Below are positions 8,964 through 17,604 of a stretch of DNA of 64,000 nt, one piece after another (positions within the stretch are counted from its first letter, which is position 1; each line of letters begins with the position of its first letter). Below the pieces are notes generated by a model. That model saw only the letters and a list, made by a program, of their open reading frames with translations. It was not told the DNA's origin and ran no database searches. Source of the stretch: Allobosea lathyri (lineage in GTDB: Bacteria > Pseudomonadota > Alphaproteobacteria > Rhizobiales > Beijerinckiaceae). Both the position numbers and the translations under genes were made by a program. The DNA lies in NCBI RefSeq assembly GCF_900108245.1, contig NZ_FNUY01000006.1:1-64000 (forward strand), read 5' to 3'.

Positions 8964-9788
8964 ATGAACATGATCTCGCCCCTCCCAGTCGCCGCGCCGC
9001 CCGCCGACAGCGTCGACATCCCTGCCTACAGCGCCTCCGGCAATGAGTGCGCTCTGTTCGAGAAGGCCTGGGAGAAGCGCCTGCCCCTGCTGCTCAAGGG
9101 GCCGACGGGCTCGGGCAAGACGCGCTTCGTCGCCCATATGGCGGCGAGGCTCGGCCTGCCGCTCTTCACCGTCGCCTGCCATGACGACCTTTCGGCCGCC
9201 GATCTGACCGGCCGCCACCTGCTCAAGGGTGGCGAAACGGTCTGGGTCGACGGGCCACTGACCCGCGCCGTGCGCGAGGGTGGCCTCTGCTATCTCGACG
9301 AGATCGTCGAGGCGCGCAAGGACGTCGCCGTCGTGCTGCATCCGCTCACCGACGACCGGCGCATCCTGCCGCTGGAGCGCACCGGGGAACTGCTTTCCGC
9401 TCCGCCCAGCTTCATGCTCGCTGTCTCCTACAACCCGGGCTACCAGAACCTGCTGAAGAACCTGAAGCCCTCGACCCGCCAGCGCTTCGTCTCGATCACC
9501 TTCGACTTCCTGCCGCGCGACCAGGAGATCGTGGTGGTCGCGCAGGAAAGCGGCCTTGACGAAGGCGCTGTGGCGCCGCTGGTCGACCTCGCGCGGCGGC
9601 TGCGCAGCCTGAAGGGGCAGGACATCGAGGAAGGCGTCTCGACCCGCCTGATCGTCTACGCCGCCAGCCTGGTCGCGGCCGGCCTGCCTCGGCCGGAAGC
9701 GGTGATGGCGGCGATCATCGAGCCCCTGACCGACGAGCCGGAGGTTCGCGCCGGCCTCATCGAGATCTCCCGCGCTGCCCTCGGCTAG
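8964..9788 (+). CDS. norQ: NorQ, MoxR-type AAA+ ATPase for NO reductase maturation
   Basis: AAA+ ATPase of the MoxR/CbbQ class that works with NorD to load non-haem iron into NorB. About 274 residues, with Walker A GPTGSGKT (46-53), Walker B LCYLDEI (about 105-111) and a C-terminal CbbQ/NirQ-type domain. The ATG at 8964 is used; another in-frame ATG at 8943 would add seven residues. It lies 62 bp after norB and 10 bp before norD. Confidence 0.93.
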   Translation: MNMISPLPVAAPPADSVDIPAYSASGNECALFEKAWEKRLPLLLKGPTGSGKTRFVAHMAARLGLPLFTVACHDDLSAADLTGRHLLKGGETVWVDGPLTRAVREGGLCYLDEIVEARKDVAVVLHPLTDDRRILPLERTGELLSAPPSFMLAVSYNPGYQNLLKNLKPSTRQRFVSITFDFLPRDQEIVVVAQESGLDEGAVAPLVDLARRLRSLKGQDIEEGVSTRLIVYAASLVAAGLPRPEAVMAAIIEPLTDEPEVRAGLIEISRAALG

Positions 9789-9798
9789 GAGCGCGGTC

Positions 9799-11691
9799 AT
9801 GCTGGACTTCCTCGAGCTGGAGGAGACCGTCGGGCGCTTCTGGCACAAGCTCGTCGGCGAGACTGCGAGCCTGCCACATCATCCGCAGGCGGCGGTGACG
9901 CTGGTGGCGATGGCCCCCGCGCTGGCCGTCTGTTTCCGCGGCTTCGGCGGCGAGCCCGGCGTCAGGATCGTCCCTGCCCGCGAGCGCGCGGCGAGACACC
10001 GGCTCAACCTGCGCCAGAGCGTCGGCCTCGGCGAGGAAAGGCTGGCGCAGGCCCTGCGCACGCAGGACAGCCTGCAGCTGCCGACCAAGATCGCGCTCTT
10101 CCCGGAAGCGGCCGTGAACCGCGACCTCTATGTCTGGCTCACCGCCTGCATGGCGACGAAGCCGCCGCGGCCGGTGACGGAAAGCGATCCGCTGCAACGC
10201 GACCTCGCTCTGCTCGGAGCGGCGCAGCGAATGGTCGCTGAGGTGCTGGCAGCGCTCCCAGGGCTCGCTCCAGTCTACCGCCGTCTGGCCGAGCAGACCG
10301 TCACGGGTCGCACCCGCAAGGGCCTGCCCGCGACGGAGGAGCGGGTCGAAGCCTTGATCCGGACCCTGCTGCGCGGAGAAGCCGTCTCGATCTCGGCCGG
10401 GGACTGGCCGGAAAAGGCGCCGGCCGGCTATCTGCCGGCCCTCAGCGTCCCGCTCTGGCCGCGGTCCGCCGCGGTCAAGCCATCCCGCACGACCCGCCGT
10501 GACGACGAGCAGCCGCCCTCAGCCGCGACGCCAGTGCAAGAGCACCTGAAGACCTACGCTGCCAGCCGCGACGAGGAGGCGGAGGCCTGGCGCGAGCGCA
10601 GCCCGTTCATTCTCAACCGTTTCGAGAAGATCTTGGCGATGTCGGAGATGGTCGCAGTCGATCGTCCCTCGGACGACAGCGACGAACACGATCCGGAGGC
10701 GGCGGACGAGCTCGACGAGATGGTGCTGAGCGCGCGCAAGGGCCGCCCGGCCTCGCGCTTCCGCTTCGATCTCGACTTGCCGCCGGAAGCGATGGACGAC
10801 GCGGCGCTCACCGGCACGCTGACCTATCCGGAGTGGGATTTCCGCGACGGCTGCTATCGCGAGGATTATTGCCGGGTGCTGGCTGTCGCGGCCGGGCAGG
10901 CATGCGAACCGCCGCCGCAGGACGCCGCGACGCGGGCCCTGGTGCGTCAGGTGCGCCGCCAGTTCGAGGCACTGCGCCCCTTGCGTGAACCGCAGCGCGG
11001 CCAGATCGACGGTTCCGACCTCGATCTCGACGCGGTGGTGCGCCGGCAGGCCGATCTCGCCGCCGGAGGCCCGGGCAGCGAACGCATCCACCGGGCCAGC
11101 CGGCCGCAGGCGCACGACCTAGCGGTGACGACGTTGATGGATGTCTCGCTTTCGACCGATTCATGGTTCGACGACCTGCGGGTCCTCGATGTCGAGAAAC
11201 AGGCGCTCACCGTCTTCGCCCATGGGCTCGCCGCCTGCGGCGACCGGCACGAAATCCTGACCTTTACCTCACGCCGGCGCGACTGGATCCGGATCGAGAC
11301 GCTCAAGCGCTTCGACGAGGCGATGGGGCCGGCGGTGGAAGCGCGCATCGCCGCGCTGACGCCCGGCTGGTACACGCGCATCGGTACCGCGATCCGCCAT
11401 GCCGCCGCCGGGCTCACGGCCCAGCCCGACCGCAGGAAGCTCCTGCTCGTGCTGACCGACGGCAAGCCCAACGACATCGACCATTACGAAGGTCGCTTCG
11501 CCATGGAGGACACGCGCATGGCGGTGATCGAGGCACGCCGCGCCGGCATCTGCGTCTTCGCCGTGACGGTCGACCGCGAGGCACGCGCCTACATTCCCTA
11601 TCTTTTCGGCCGCAACAGCCATGCCGTGGTCTCGAAACTCGAACGCCTGCCGCAAGCGCTGCCGGCGATCTACCGCGCGCTCGCCGCCTGA
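9799..11691 (+). CDS. norD: NorD, von Willebrand A-domain maturation protein of NO reductase
   Basis: Partner of NorQ in activating the NorCB complex. At 630 residues it has the usual NorD length. The long acidic middle section and the C-terminal VWA domain are recognisable. The metal-ion-dependent adhesion site is DVSLS at about residue 448, with downstream TDGKPND. There is no signal peptide. It ends the norCBQD unit, followed after 11 bp by a tiny membrane-protein gene. Confidence 0.94.
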   Translation: MLDFLELEETVGRFWHKLVGETASLPHHPQAAVTLVAMAPALAVCFRGFGGEPGVRIVPARERAARHRLNLRQSVGLGEERLAQALRTQDSLQLPTKIALFPEAAVNRDLYVWLTACMATKPPRPVTESDPLQRDLALLGAAQRMVAEVLAALPGLAPVYRRLAEQTVTGRTRKGLPATEERVEALIRTLLRGEAVSISAGDWPEKAPAGYLPALSVPLWPRSAAVKPSRTTRRDDEQPPSAATPVQEHLKTYAASRDEEAEAWRERSPFILNRFEKILAMSEMVAVDRPSDDSDEHDPEAADELDEMVLSARKGRPASRFRFDLDLPPEAMDDAALTGTLTYPEWDFRDGCYREDYCRVLAVAAGQACEPPPQDAATRALVRQVRRQFEALRPLREPQRGQIDGSDLDLDAVVRRQADLAAGGPGSERIHRASRPQAHDLAVTTLMDVSLSTDSWFDDLRVLDVEKQALTVFAHGLAACGDRHEILTFTSRRRDWIRIETLKRFDEAMGPAVEARIAALTPGWYTRIGTAIRHAAAGLTAQPDRRKLLLVLTDGKPNDIDHYEGRFAMEDTRMAVIEARRAGICVFAVTVDREARAYIPYLFGRNSHAVVSKLERLPQALPAIYRALAA

Positions 11692-11702
11692 GGGAAATCG
11701 CC

Positions 11703-11858
11703 ATGACCGACGCCCAAATGGGACTTGCCGTCGCCATGCCCGCCATCGTCGTGATGGCCGTGCTGCTCTATCGCATGGGCGTGCTGCAGAGGGGTGGCGT
11801 CGCAGCGGCGGTGCTGATGTCGCTCGCCATCGCGACCGTGCTCTTCCTCGAGCAGTAA
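11703..11858 (+). CDS. 51-residue membrane peptide downstream of norD
   Basis: I do not recognise this protein. It starts 11 bp after norD with an ATG behind GAGGGAAA. Two hydrophobic stretches (about residues 6-23 and 31-49) flank a short basic turn (YRMGVLQRGG), so it is probably a two-helix inner-membrane protein. Tight spacing and membrane character suggest a role with NO reductase, but that is inference. Confidence 0.6.
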   Translation: MTDAQMGLAVAMPAIVVMAVLLYRMGVLQRGGVAAAVLMSLAIATVLFLEQ

Positions 11859-11878
11859 ACAGGCAGGCCGTGCGCTCT

Positions 11879-11892
11879 TTGAGGTTCAACAA
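11879..11892. promoter_or_regulatory. FNR/NnrR-type box upstream of the first DUF2249 gene
   Basis: TTGAG-GTTC-AACAA, matching TTG-N8-CAA with one departure from TTGAT and a TTGTT half-site. It is centred about 80 bp upstream of the ATG at 11966, so the accessory module at 11966-14474 probably has its own anaerobic promoter. Confidence 0.6.
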
Positions 11893-11965
11893 ATTGCCGC
11901 AGCCGCAGCTCCGCTAGGTTGGACTGGGTCCCGCATTTTCGCGGGCCGCAGCCGGAGCCGGAACC

Positions 11966-12256
11966 ATGACAAGCCTGCCTCTCGAACCCCTGGACGTCCG
12001 CGCGATCCCGCCGGCCGTACGCCACGCGACGATCTTCGGCATCCTGGAGCGTCTGCCGTCCGGCGCGGCATTCAGCATCGTCAACGATCACGATCCCGCA
12101 CCGCTGTGGCGCCAGATCGAGGCTCGTTATCCCGGCGCTTATTCCTGGACCTACATCGTGCAGGGGCCGGAGATCTGGCAGGTCGAGATCGGCCGCGGCG
12201 ATGCGGCCGTTTGCGGAGGGCACGACGAAGGCGCTGCCTGTACCTGCGGCCACTGA
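11966..12256 (+). CDS. DUF2249 domain protein (first module)
   Basis: A 96-residue cytoplasmic protein of the DUF2249 family, whose function is not established. The family core is visible: DVRAIPPAVRHATIFGILERL, then FSIVNDHDPAPLW and a WTYIVQGPEIWQVEI ending. After the domain comes a cysteine/histidine-rich tail with CGGHDEGAACTCGH (last 14 residues), which could bind metal. It opens a module with a membrane protein, a double DUF2249 protein and a MIP18-family protein. Confidence 0.85.
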   Translation: MTSLPLEPLDVRAIPPAVRHATIFGILERLPSGAAFSIVNDHDPAPLWRQIEARYPGAYSWTYIVQGPEIWQVEIGRGDAAVCGGHDEGAACTCGH

Positions 12257-12287
12257 GGCCGCGTTTCACACAGGGAGGCCTGCGGCC

Positions 12288-13685
12288 ATGCCGATGGCGT
12301 CGCTTTCGCGCTGGACGATGAGCTACTTCGCGGCAGCGCTCGCCAGCCTGCTCGCCGCCGAGCTCCTCATGCTCGCGGGCTTCGGCTATCCGGCCGCCGA
12401 CCTCACCGAGCCCGCGACGCTGATCGTCGTCCATGTCACGGCGATCGGCTGGCTTAGCCTTGCCGTGGCGGGGGCGCTGCTGCAGTTCGTGCCCGTCCTC
12501 GTCGCGCGCCCCCTCGCCATGCCGTGGCTTGCCCTGCCGGCGCTGCTCGCGATCGTCGCCGGGCTCGTCCTGCTCTGCGCCGGCTTCGCCGCCCTGGCCG
12601 GCTGGGCCGACTGGCCGTTCGAGTTGATGCCACTGGCGGCTCTCGGCCTTTTCTGCGGTTTCCTCCTCCTCGGCGTCATGCTCGTCGCGACGCTTCTGAG
12701 CGCGCGGCCGGTGACGCTGTTCGCGGGCTTCGTCCTCGTCGGTCTCGCCTGCCTGGCGGTGACAGTCCTGAGCGGTGCGGCATTCGCCACCATCCTCTCC
12801 GGGCGCAGCGCGTGGCTGGCCTCCGTCGCGCCCCTGCCGGACGGGCTGCGCTTTCATGCTCTGCTGGGCTTCGGCGGCTGGCTCGGCCTGATCGCATTCG
12901 GCGTCAGCTACCGGCTGCTGGTGATGTTCATGATGGCACCGGAGCTGCCGGCCAGGCAGGTCCGCCTGGTCCTGGTCTTCGGCGGTTTCGGAATGGGCCT
13001 CGCAGTCGCCGGTCTCCTCGCCCCGGCCACCGGCATCGAGATCGGCGCCGGCTTCATCACCATGCCGCTCGGCGCTCTTGCCGTCGCGAGTGCCTTCTAT
13101 GGCCGGGATATCCTCACCCTTTATCGTTCACGCCGGCGCAAGGCGCTCGAAATCAACATGCTGGCCAGCATCCCGGCCTTTGCCGCGCTCGGCCTCGGGT
13201 TGCCATTGCTGCCGATCGCGACCGCCATAGGGGGCTGGGAGCCGGGAATCGCGGCCCTGACCTTCCTGCTCGCCTTCGGCTGGCTCGGCGGCCTGACGCT
13301 GGCGCAGCTCGTGAAGATCGTCTCATTCATGACCTGGCTCGAAACCTATGCGTCGCGGCTCGGACGTGGGCCGGCGCCGCGGGTCGGCGACCTCGTCGCA
13401 ATGCCACGCACGGGTTGGTGGTTCGCGCTCTATTACGCTGGCGTCGCGATCGCAGTCGCGGCGCTCGCCGGCGGCCTGGCCAGCGGGTTCAGACTGGCCA
13501 TGCTGCCCTGCCTGATCGGCACCGCCGGGATCGCCTGCGAGCTCGTGCGCATACGCCATTTGTCCGAAATCAAGGCCGAGCAGCGGCCATCGTTGCATGA
13601 GCGGCCGCGGCTGCTTCTCGCGCGTGCCGACGAAAGGAGAATGCCCCATGCCGACAACCGAACCGCTGAAACCTCGCGAGCTTGA
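12288..13685 (+). CDS. Polytopic membrane protein of the denitrification region, NnrS/oxidase-like
   Basis: Inner-membrane protein of 465 residues with about 11-12 helices. I do not recognise a named family with certainty. The layout, with intramembrane histidines in VVHVTAIGWLSL (about residue 46) and FHALLGFGGWLGLIAFGVSY (about 190), recalls haem-copper oxidase subunit I-like and NnrS-like proteins, so haem or copper binding is possible. The start at 12288 has GGGAGG upstream. The end overlaps the next gene by 38 bp. It is co-transcribed with DUF2249 and MIP18 genes. Confidence 0.75.
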   Translation: MPMASLSRWTMSYFAAALASLLAAELLMLAGFGYPAADLTEPATLIVVHVTAIGWLSLAVAGALLQFVPVLVARPLAMPWLALPALLAIVAGLVLLCAGFAALAGWADWPFELMPLAALGLFCGFLLLGVMLVATLLSARPVTLFAGFVLVGLACLAVTVLSGAAFATILSGRSAWLASVAPLPDGLRFHALLGFGGWLGLIAFGVSYRLLVMFMMAPELPARQVRLVLVFGGFGMGLAVAGLLAPATGIEIGAGFITMPLGALAVASAFYGRDILTLYRSRRRKALEINMLASIPAFAALGLGLPLLPIATAIGGWEPGIAALTFLLAFGWLGGLTLAQLVKIVSFMTWLETYASRLGRGPAPRVGDLVAMPRTGWWFALYYAGVAIAVAALAGGLASGFRLAMLPCLIGTAGIACELVRIRHLSEIKAEQRPSLHERPRLLLARADERRMPHADNRTAETSRA

Positions 13686-14193
13686 CGTCAGGCCGGCGTT
13701 GCGGGGCGGCGAGGAGCCGTTCCAGGCGATCATGGACGCCGTCAGCGCGCTGGAGCCCGGCCAGTCGCTGCGCCTGATCGCGCCGTTCCGGCCGGTCCCG
13801 CTGTTTTCCGTCATGGCCAATCGCGGCTTCGCAGCGAGCGACCGGGCGATCGGCAACGGCGACTGGGAAGTCACCTTCTCGCCGGTCGCCGGAGAGGTCG
13901 ACGGAACCGAAGGGCTCGCACTCGGCAGCAGCCCGTCCGCCGCGTTCTGGGGCCCTCCCTTGCAGGAGCTTGATCTCTGCGCGCTTGAGCCGCCGGAGCC
14001 GATGGTGCGCATCCTGGAAACGCTCGAAGCCCTGCAGCCAGGCGACGTGCTGTTCGCATTGCTGGCGCGCGAGCCGGTCTTCCTATTCCCGGAGCTGGCG
14101 AAGCGCGAGCATGAATGGGCGGGCAATTTTGACGAATCGGGCGCGACCTATCGCCTGCTGATCCGCCATGGCGGCGGGAGGGCGCACGGATGA
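13648..14193 (+). CDS. Double DUF2249 domain protein
   Basis: A 181-residue protein with two DUF2249-like repeats, about residues 10-75 (ELDVRPALRGGEEPFQ... and SLRLIAPFRPVPLF) and 105-175 (ELDLCALEPPEPMVR... and FALLAREPVFLFPEL). The repeats suggest internal duplication of the single-domain family found at 11966 and 27237. The ATG at 13648 has AAGGAG about 10 bp upstream and overlaps the end of the membrane-protein gene. Function unknown. Confidence 0.8.
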   Translation: MPTTEPLKPRELDVRPALRGGEEPFQAIMDAVSALEPGQSLRLIAPFRPVPLFSVMANRGFAASDRAIGNGDWEVTFSPVAGEVDGTEGLALGSSPSAAFWGPPLQELDLCALEPPEPMVRILETLEALQPGDVLFALLAREPVFLFPELAKREHEWAGNFDESGATYRLLIRHGGGRAHG

Positions 14194-14474
14194 GCGCCTC
14201 GCTGGAGCGGCTGGTTGAGATCGCCCTACGTGACGTGCTCGATCCGGAGATGGGCAAAAGCGTCGTCGATCTCGGCTTGATCTATGCCATCGCGGCAACA
14301 CCCCACGGCGCGGTCGCGATCACCATGACGACGACCACGCCGGGCTGCCCGATGGCCGGCTTCCTGAAGGCAGCTGTCGCGGCAGTGGCGGGCTCGGTCA
14401 ACGGGGTCACAGCGGTGACGGTGACGCTCAGCTATGAGCCAGCCTGGCAGCCGACGATGATTGCCGCAGAGTAA
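14190..14474 (+). CDS. MIP18 family (DUF59) protein, copy 1
   Basis: A 94-residue protein of the MIP18/DUF59 family, whose members (PaaD, SufT and relatives) act in iron-sulfur cluster or metallocentre assembly. The signature LRDVLDPEMGKSVVDLGLIY spans about residues 13-32, and TPGCPMAGFL (about 50-59) carries the conserved cysteine. Its start overlaps the preceding stop (ATGA). A related protein is encoded at 26902. Confidence 0.88.
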   Translation: MSASLERLVEIALRDVLDPEMGKSVVDLGLIYAIAATPHGAVAITMTTTTPGCPMAGFLKAAVAAVAGSVNGVTAVTVTLSYEPAWQPTMIAAE

Positions 14475-14513
14475 GGCCGACCATCACGTCGCGTCGCAAG
14501 ATCGCTGGAAATG

Positions 14514-14527
14514 TTGTGCTGCAACAA
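14514..14527. promoter_or_regulatory. FNR/NnrR-type box upstream of nirK
   Basis: TTGTG-CTGC-AACAA, an imperfect palindrome matching TTG-N8-CAA, centred about 78 bp before the nirK ATG. Probable NO-responsive activator site for the nirK-nirV-norEF unit. Confidence 0.65.
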
Positions 14528-14598
14528 AGATCGAATTCGCCTTGGCTCTAAAGTCTTCATGACCGGTCGACCTCCGGTCGCTGGCAAGGAGACAAGCC

Positions 14599-15729
14599 AT
14601 GAGCGAAGAGCTCAAACTGACCCGCCGCAGCATTCTGGCGGGAGCAGCGGCCACCGGGGCTATCGTCCAGGCCGCGACCTCTGCACCTGCGCAGGCGCAG
14701 GGCGTGATGACCAAGGCCACGGCCACCGATGTCTCGAAGCTGCCGCGCGTCAAGCCGAAGCTGGTCGACCCGCCCTTCGTCCACGCTCACGAGCAGATCG
14801 CCATCAGCGGTCCCAGGCTCGTCGAGTTCGAGATGACGATCCGCGAGAAGAAGATCGTCATCGACGACGCCGGCACCGAGACCTTCGCCTTTACCTTCAA
14901 CGGCACGGTGCCCGGCCCTCTGATGGTCGTGCACGAGGGCGACTATGTCGAGCTGACCCTGATCAACGCCGATACCAACGAGTTGATGCACAACATCGAC
15001 TTCCATTCGGCGACGGGCGCGCTCGGTGGCGGCGCCCTGACCGAGGTCGGCCCGGGCGAGAAGGTCGTGCTGCGCTGGAAGGCGACGCGGCCGGGCGTGT
15101 TTGTCTACCACTGCGCGCCTCCGGGCATGGTGCCCTGGCACGTCACCGCGGGCATGAACGGCGCCATCATGGTGCTGCCCCGCGACGGGCTGAAGGACCA
15201 TCAGGGTAAGGCGCTGAAATACGACCGCGTCTACTATGTCGGCGAACAGGACTTCTACGTGCCGCGCGACGCGGACGGAAAGTTCAAGCGCTACGCCAGC
15301 CCCGGCGAGGCGCATGAGGACGTGATCAAGACGATGCGCACGCTGACTCCGAGCCATGTCGTCTTCAACGGCAAGGTCGGCGGGCTGACCGGCAAGAATG
15401 CCATGACCTCGAAGGTCGGCGAGACGGTCCTGATCGTCCATTCGCAGGCGAATCGCGACACCCGCCCGCATCTGATCGGCGGCCATGGCGACTATGTCTG
15501 GGCCACGGGTAAGTTCCGCAACCCGCCGGAGCGCGACCTCGAGACCTGGTTCATCCCCGGCGGCTGCGCCGGCGCTGCGCTCTACACCTTCCTGCAGCCC
15601 GGCATCTACGCCTATGTCAACCACAACCTGATCGAGGCCTTCGAGCTCGGCGCCGCCGGACATTTCAAGGTCGAGGGTGAGTGGAACAACGACCTGATGA
15701 AGCAGATCTACGCTCCGGCCGGCATCTGA
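14599..15729 (+). CDS. nirK: NirK, copper-containing nitrite reductase
   Basis: Periplasmic trimeric enzyme that reduces nitrite to nitric oxide. It has 376 residues with a twin-arginine type signal (TRRSILAG, then cleavage near AQAQG). All copper ligands are visible: type 1 His131, Cys172, His181, Met186; type 2 His136, His171 and probably His342 (YVNHNL). The catalytic Asp is likely Asp134. The ATG has AAGGAG upstream. Pseudoazurin (5925) is the likely electron donor. nirV follows after a strong hairpin. Confidence 0.98.
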   Translation: MSEELKLTRRSILAGAAATGAIVQAATSAPAQAQGVMTKATATDVSKLPRVKPKLVDPPFVHAHEQIAISGPRLVEFEMTIREKKIVIDDAGTETFAFTFNGTVPGPLMVVHEGDYVELTLINADTNELMHNIDFHSATGALGGGALTEVGPGEKVVLRWKATRPGVFVYHCAPPGMVPWHVTAGMNGAIMVLPRDGLKDHQGKALKYDRVYYVGEQDFYVPRDADGKFKRYASPGEAHEDVIKTMRTLTPSHVVFNGKVGGLTGKNAMTSKVGETVLIVHSQANRDTRPHLIGGHGDYVWATGKFRNPPERDLETWFIPGGCAGAALYTFLQPGIYAYVNHNLIEAFELGAAGHFKVEGEWNNDLMKQIYAPAGI

Positions 15730-15737
15730 CCGGCGCC

Positions 15738-15762
15738 GCCTCCCCGCCCCGCGCGGGGAGGC
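15738..15762 (+). terminator. GC-rich hairpin between nirK and nirV
   Basis: Perfect 10-bp arms (15738-15747 and 15753-15762) around a 5-nt loop, 9 bp after the nirK stop. There is no clean T run, so it may act as a partial terminator or an mRNA-stabilising element that keeps nirK message above nirV. Confidence 0.55.
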
Positions 15763-15795
15763 GAGGAGGCTCCTTTCCCACAACAGGAGGCCACG

Positions 15796-16683
15796 ATGGG
15801 CACGACCCTGCGCATGGCGCTGCCCGCCCTCACGACCTCGGCCGGACTGATACTGATGGCCGGCGCCGCGGCGCTGCTGCTCGCTGCCCAGTCCCGGCCC
15901 GTCGCTCCTCATCTGCCGCTGCCGCAGACGGCGACCATCCCGTCCACGACGCTGACGCATCGGCTCGACGGCGAATACAACCGCGCCGGCCGACCTGTGG
16001 ACGCGCCGCTCGTCGCGATCCGCATCGGCAAGCCTCTCGTCATCATGCGCTACCAGGTCACCGCCGCCGATTATGCCCTCTGCGTCGCGGCCGGCGCCTG
16101 CAAGCGCCTCGAGAGTCGCGCGGCGCGGGGCGACCTGCCGGTGACCGGCGTCAGTCATGGCGACGCCACCGATTATGCGATCTGGCTTTCGCACGCGACC
16201 GGCATGAACTGGCGCCTGCCGACCGACCAGGAATGGGCGCATGCAGCCGGCTCGCGCTTCATCGACGATGCCAAGGGTGACGATCCCGATGAAGCCAATC
16301 CGGCCCGGCGCTGGCTCGCCAACTACGAGCGCGAAGCCGCCCGCAAAGCGGCGAGCAGCTCGGCTCCGCGCCCGGTCGGCAGCTTCGGCGCCAATGAGCA
16401 CGGCGTCCACGACATGGCCGGCAATGTCTGGGAGTGGACGCAGAGTTGCCTACGCCGCGTCACGCTCGACGCCGCGGGCGATACTGTCGGCGAGACCACG
16501 AATTGCGGTGTCTATGTGGTGGAAGGCCAGCATCGCGCGATGATGACCTCCTTCATCCGCAACCCGAAGAGCGGCGGCTGCTCGGCCGGCACCCCGCCCG
16601 ACAATCTCGGCTTCCGCCTGGTGAAGGAGCAAGGCTGGCGGGCGCGGTTGCTGGCGGGCCTGCGCCGGCTGCTGCCGGCATGA
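15796..16683 (+). CDS. nirV: NirV, formylglycine-generating-enzyme-like protein
   Basis: NirV proteins accompany nirK and carry the SUMF1/formylglycine-generating-enzyme fold; their exact role is not known. The 295-residue product has an N-terminal membrane anchor or signal (about residues 10-36). Family signatures include RYQVTAADYALCV, the WRLPTDQEWAHAA box (about 138-150) and HDMAGNVWEWTQSC, with NLGFRLV near the end. GGAGG precedes the ATG. The stop overlaps the norE start by ATGA. Confidence 0.9.
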   Translation: MGTTLRMALPALTTSAGLILMAGAAALLLAAQSRPVAPHLPLPQTATIPSTTLTHRLDGEYNRAGRPVDAPLVAIRIGKPLVIMRYQVTAADYALCVAAGACKRLESRAARGDLPVTGVSHGDATDYAIWLSHATGMNWRLPTDQEWAHAAGSRFIDDAKGDDPDEANPARRWLANYEREAARKAASSSAPRPVGSFGANEHGVHDMAGNVWEWTQSCLRRVTLDAAGDTVGETTNCGVYVVEGQHRAMMTSFIRNPKSGGCSAGTPPDNLGFRLVKEQGWRARLLAGLRRLLPA

Positions 16684-17231
16684 ACGCGCCGACGCCGACT
16701 GCCAGCCTCGCTGCAAGCCGGCCAGTGGCCGAAGGTGGCATGGAGCTGCTGCTCTGGATCCTGGTCTGGAGCGAGCTTGTCGTCTTTGGCGCCCTGCTCG
16801 GCGCCTTCCTCCTTCTCGGCCTGCTCGACCCGCCCGCGCTGGCGTTGCTGCACGCACAGCTCGACCTGCCGCTCGCCGGCGTCGCCACCGCGACACTACT
16901 CGGCAGTGGCTTCTTCGCCGCGCGCGCCGTATCGGGACGGAAGCCGCGCTGGAATCTCGTCGCCGCCGGATTTGGCGGCTTTGCCTTCGTCGCCCTGAAG
17001 CTCGCTGCATACAGCCACGAAGTCCCGGCCCTCACGACGGTGGAGAGCCGCCTGGTCGAGCTCTATTTCCTGATCACCGGCTTCCATCTGGCGCATGTGC
17101 TCTTCGTCGCCGTGATCATCCTTGCCGTCGCCTGGCGGCCGACGCCGCTGCGGGTCGCAATGGTCGCCACCATCTGGCACGTGGTCGACCTGGTCTGGCT
17201 CCTGATCCTGCCGGTCATCTATCTGGGTTGA
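16680..17231 (+). CDS. norE: NorE, cytochrome c oxidase subunit III-like protein
   Basis: Five-helix membrane protein of the oxidase subunit III family, needed in some species for full NO reductase activity. The 183-residue product has the subunit III pattern, with ELYFLITGFHLAHVLFVAVII (about residues 124-144) and TIWHVVDLVWLLILP near the end. The ATG at 16680 overlaps the nirV stop. norF follows 1 bp after its stop. Confidence 0.9.
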   Translation: MNAPTPTASLAASRPVAEGGMELLLWILVWSELVVFGALLGAFLLLGLLDPPALALLHAQLDLPLAGVATATLLGSGFFAARAVSGRKPRWNLVAAGFGGFAFVALKLAAYSHEVPALTTVESRLVELYFLITGFHLAHVLFVAVIILAVAWRPTPLRVAMVATIWHVVDLVWLLILPVIYLG

Positions 17232-17232
17232 G

Positions 17233-17496
17233 ATGCAGCCATCTCGCGATATCCCGCTGCCGCTTGTCCTCGGTGCGCTCCTCCTCGCAACCGGGCTCGG
17301 GCTGCTCGCCGCCATGCTGCTTTCGCCGGTGCCGCGCGGCTTCGTCATCGCCGCATTGACTGGGATCAAGGCGGCGCTCCTCGTCGTCGGCTTTATGCGT
17401 CTGCAGCGGGAGAGTTCCATGCTCGCCGGCGCGCTCATTGCCTACGCCATTCTGCTGTCTGCCCTGGCCGGATTGCGGATCGCGCTCGCGGGCTAA
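17233..17496 (+). CDS. norF: NorF, small membrane protein associated with NO reductase
   Basis: An 87-residue protein with three hydrophobic segments (about residues 10-30, 37-54 and 62-84), matching NorF or oxidase subunit IV-type proteins. The GIKAALLVVGFMRLQRES stretch is characteristic. It supports assembly or activity of the NorCB complex. It follows norE almost without a gap, so norEF here belong to the nirK transcript rather than to norCBQD. Confidence 0.85.
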   Translation: MQPSRDIPLPLVLGALLLATGLGLLAAMLLSPVPRGFVIAALTGIKAALLVVGFMRLQRESSMLAGALIAYAILLSALAGLRIALAG

Positions 17497-17604
17497 CAGG
17501 CTTGAACGCCGCTGGCGGTTGCGCTCATATCCGGCGCCGCTGGTCGGGTTTAGACGTCTCCTCGCGGGCGGTGCATCCGGCCCGCCAAAAGGAAAGACGA
17601 CACG

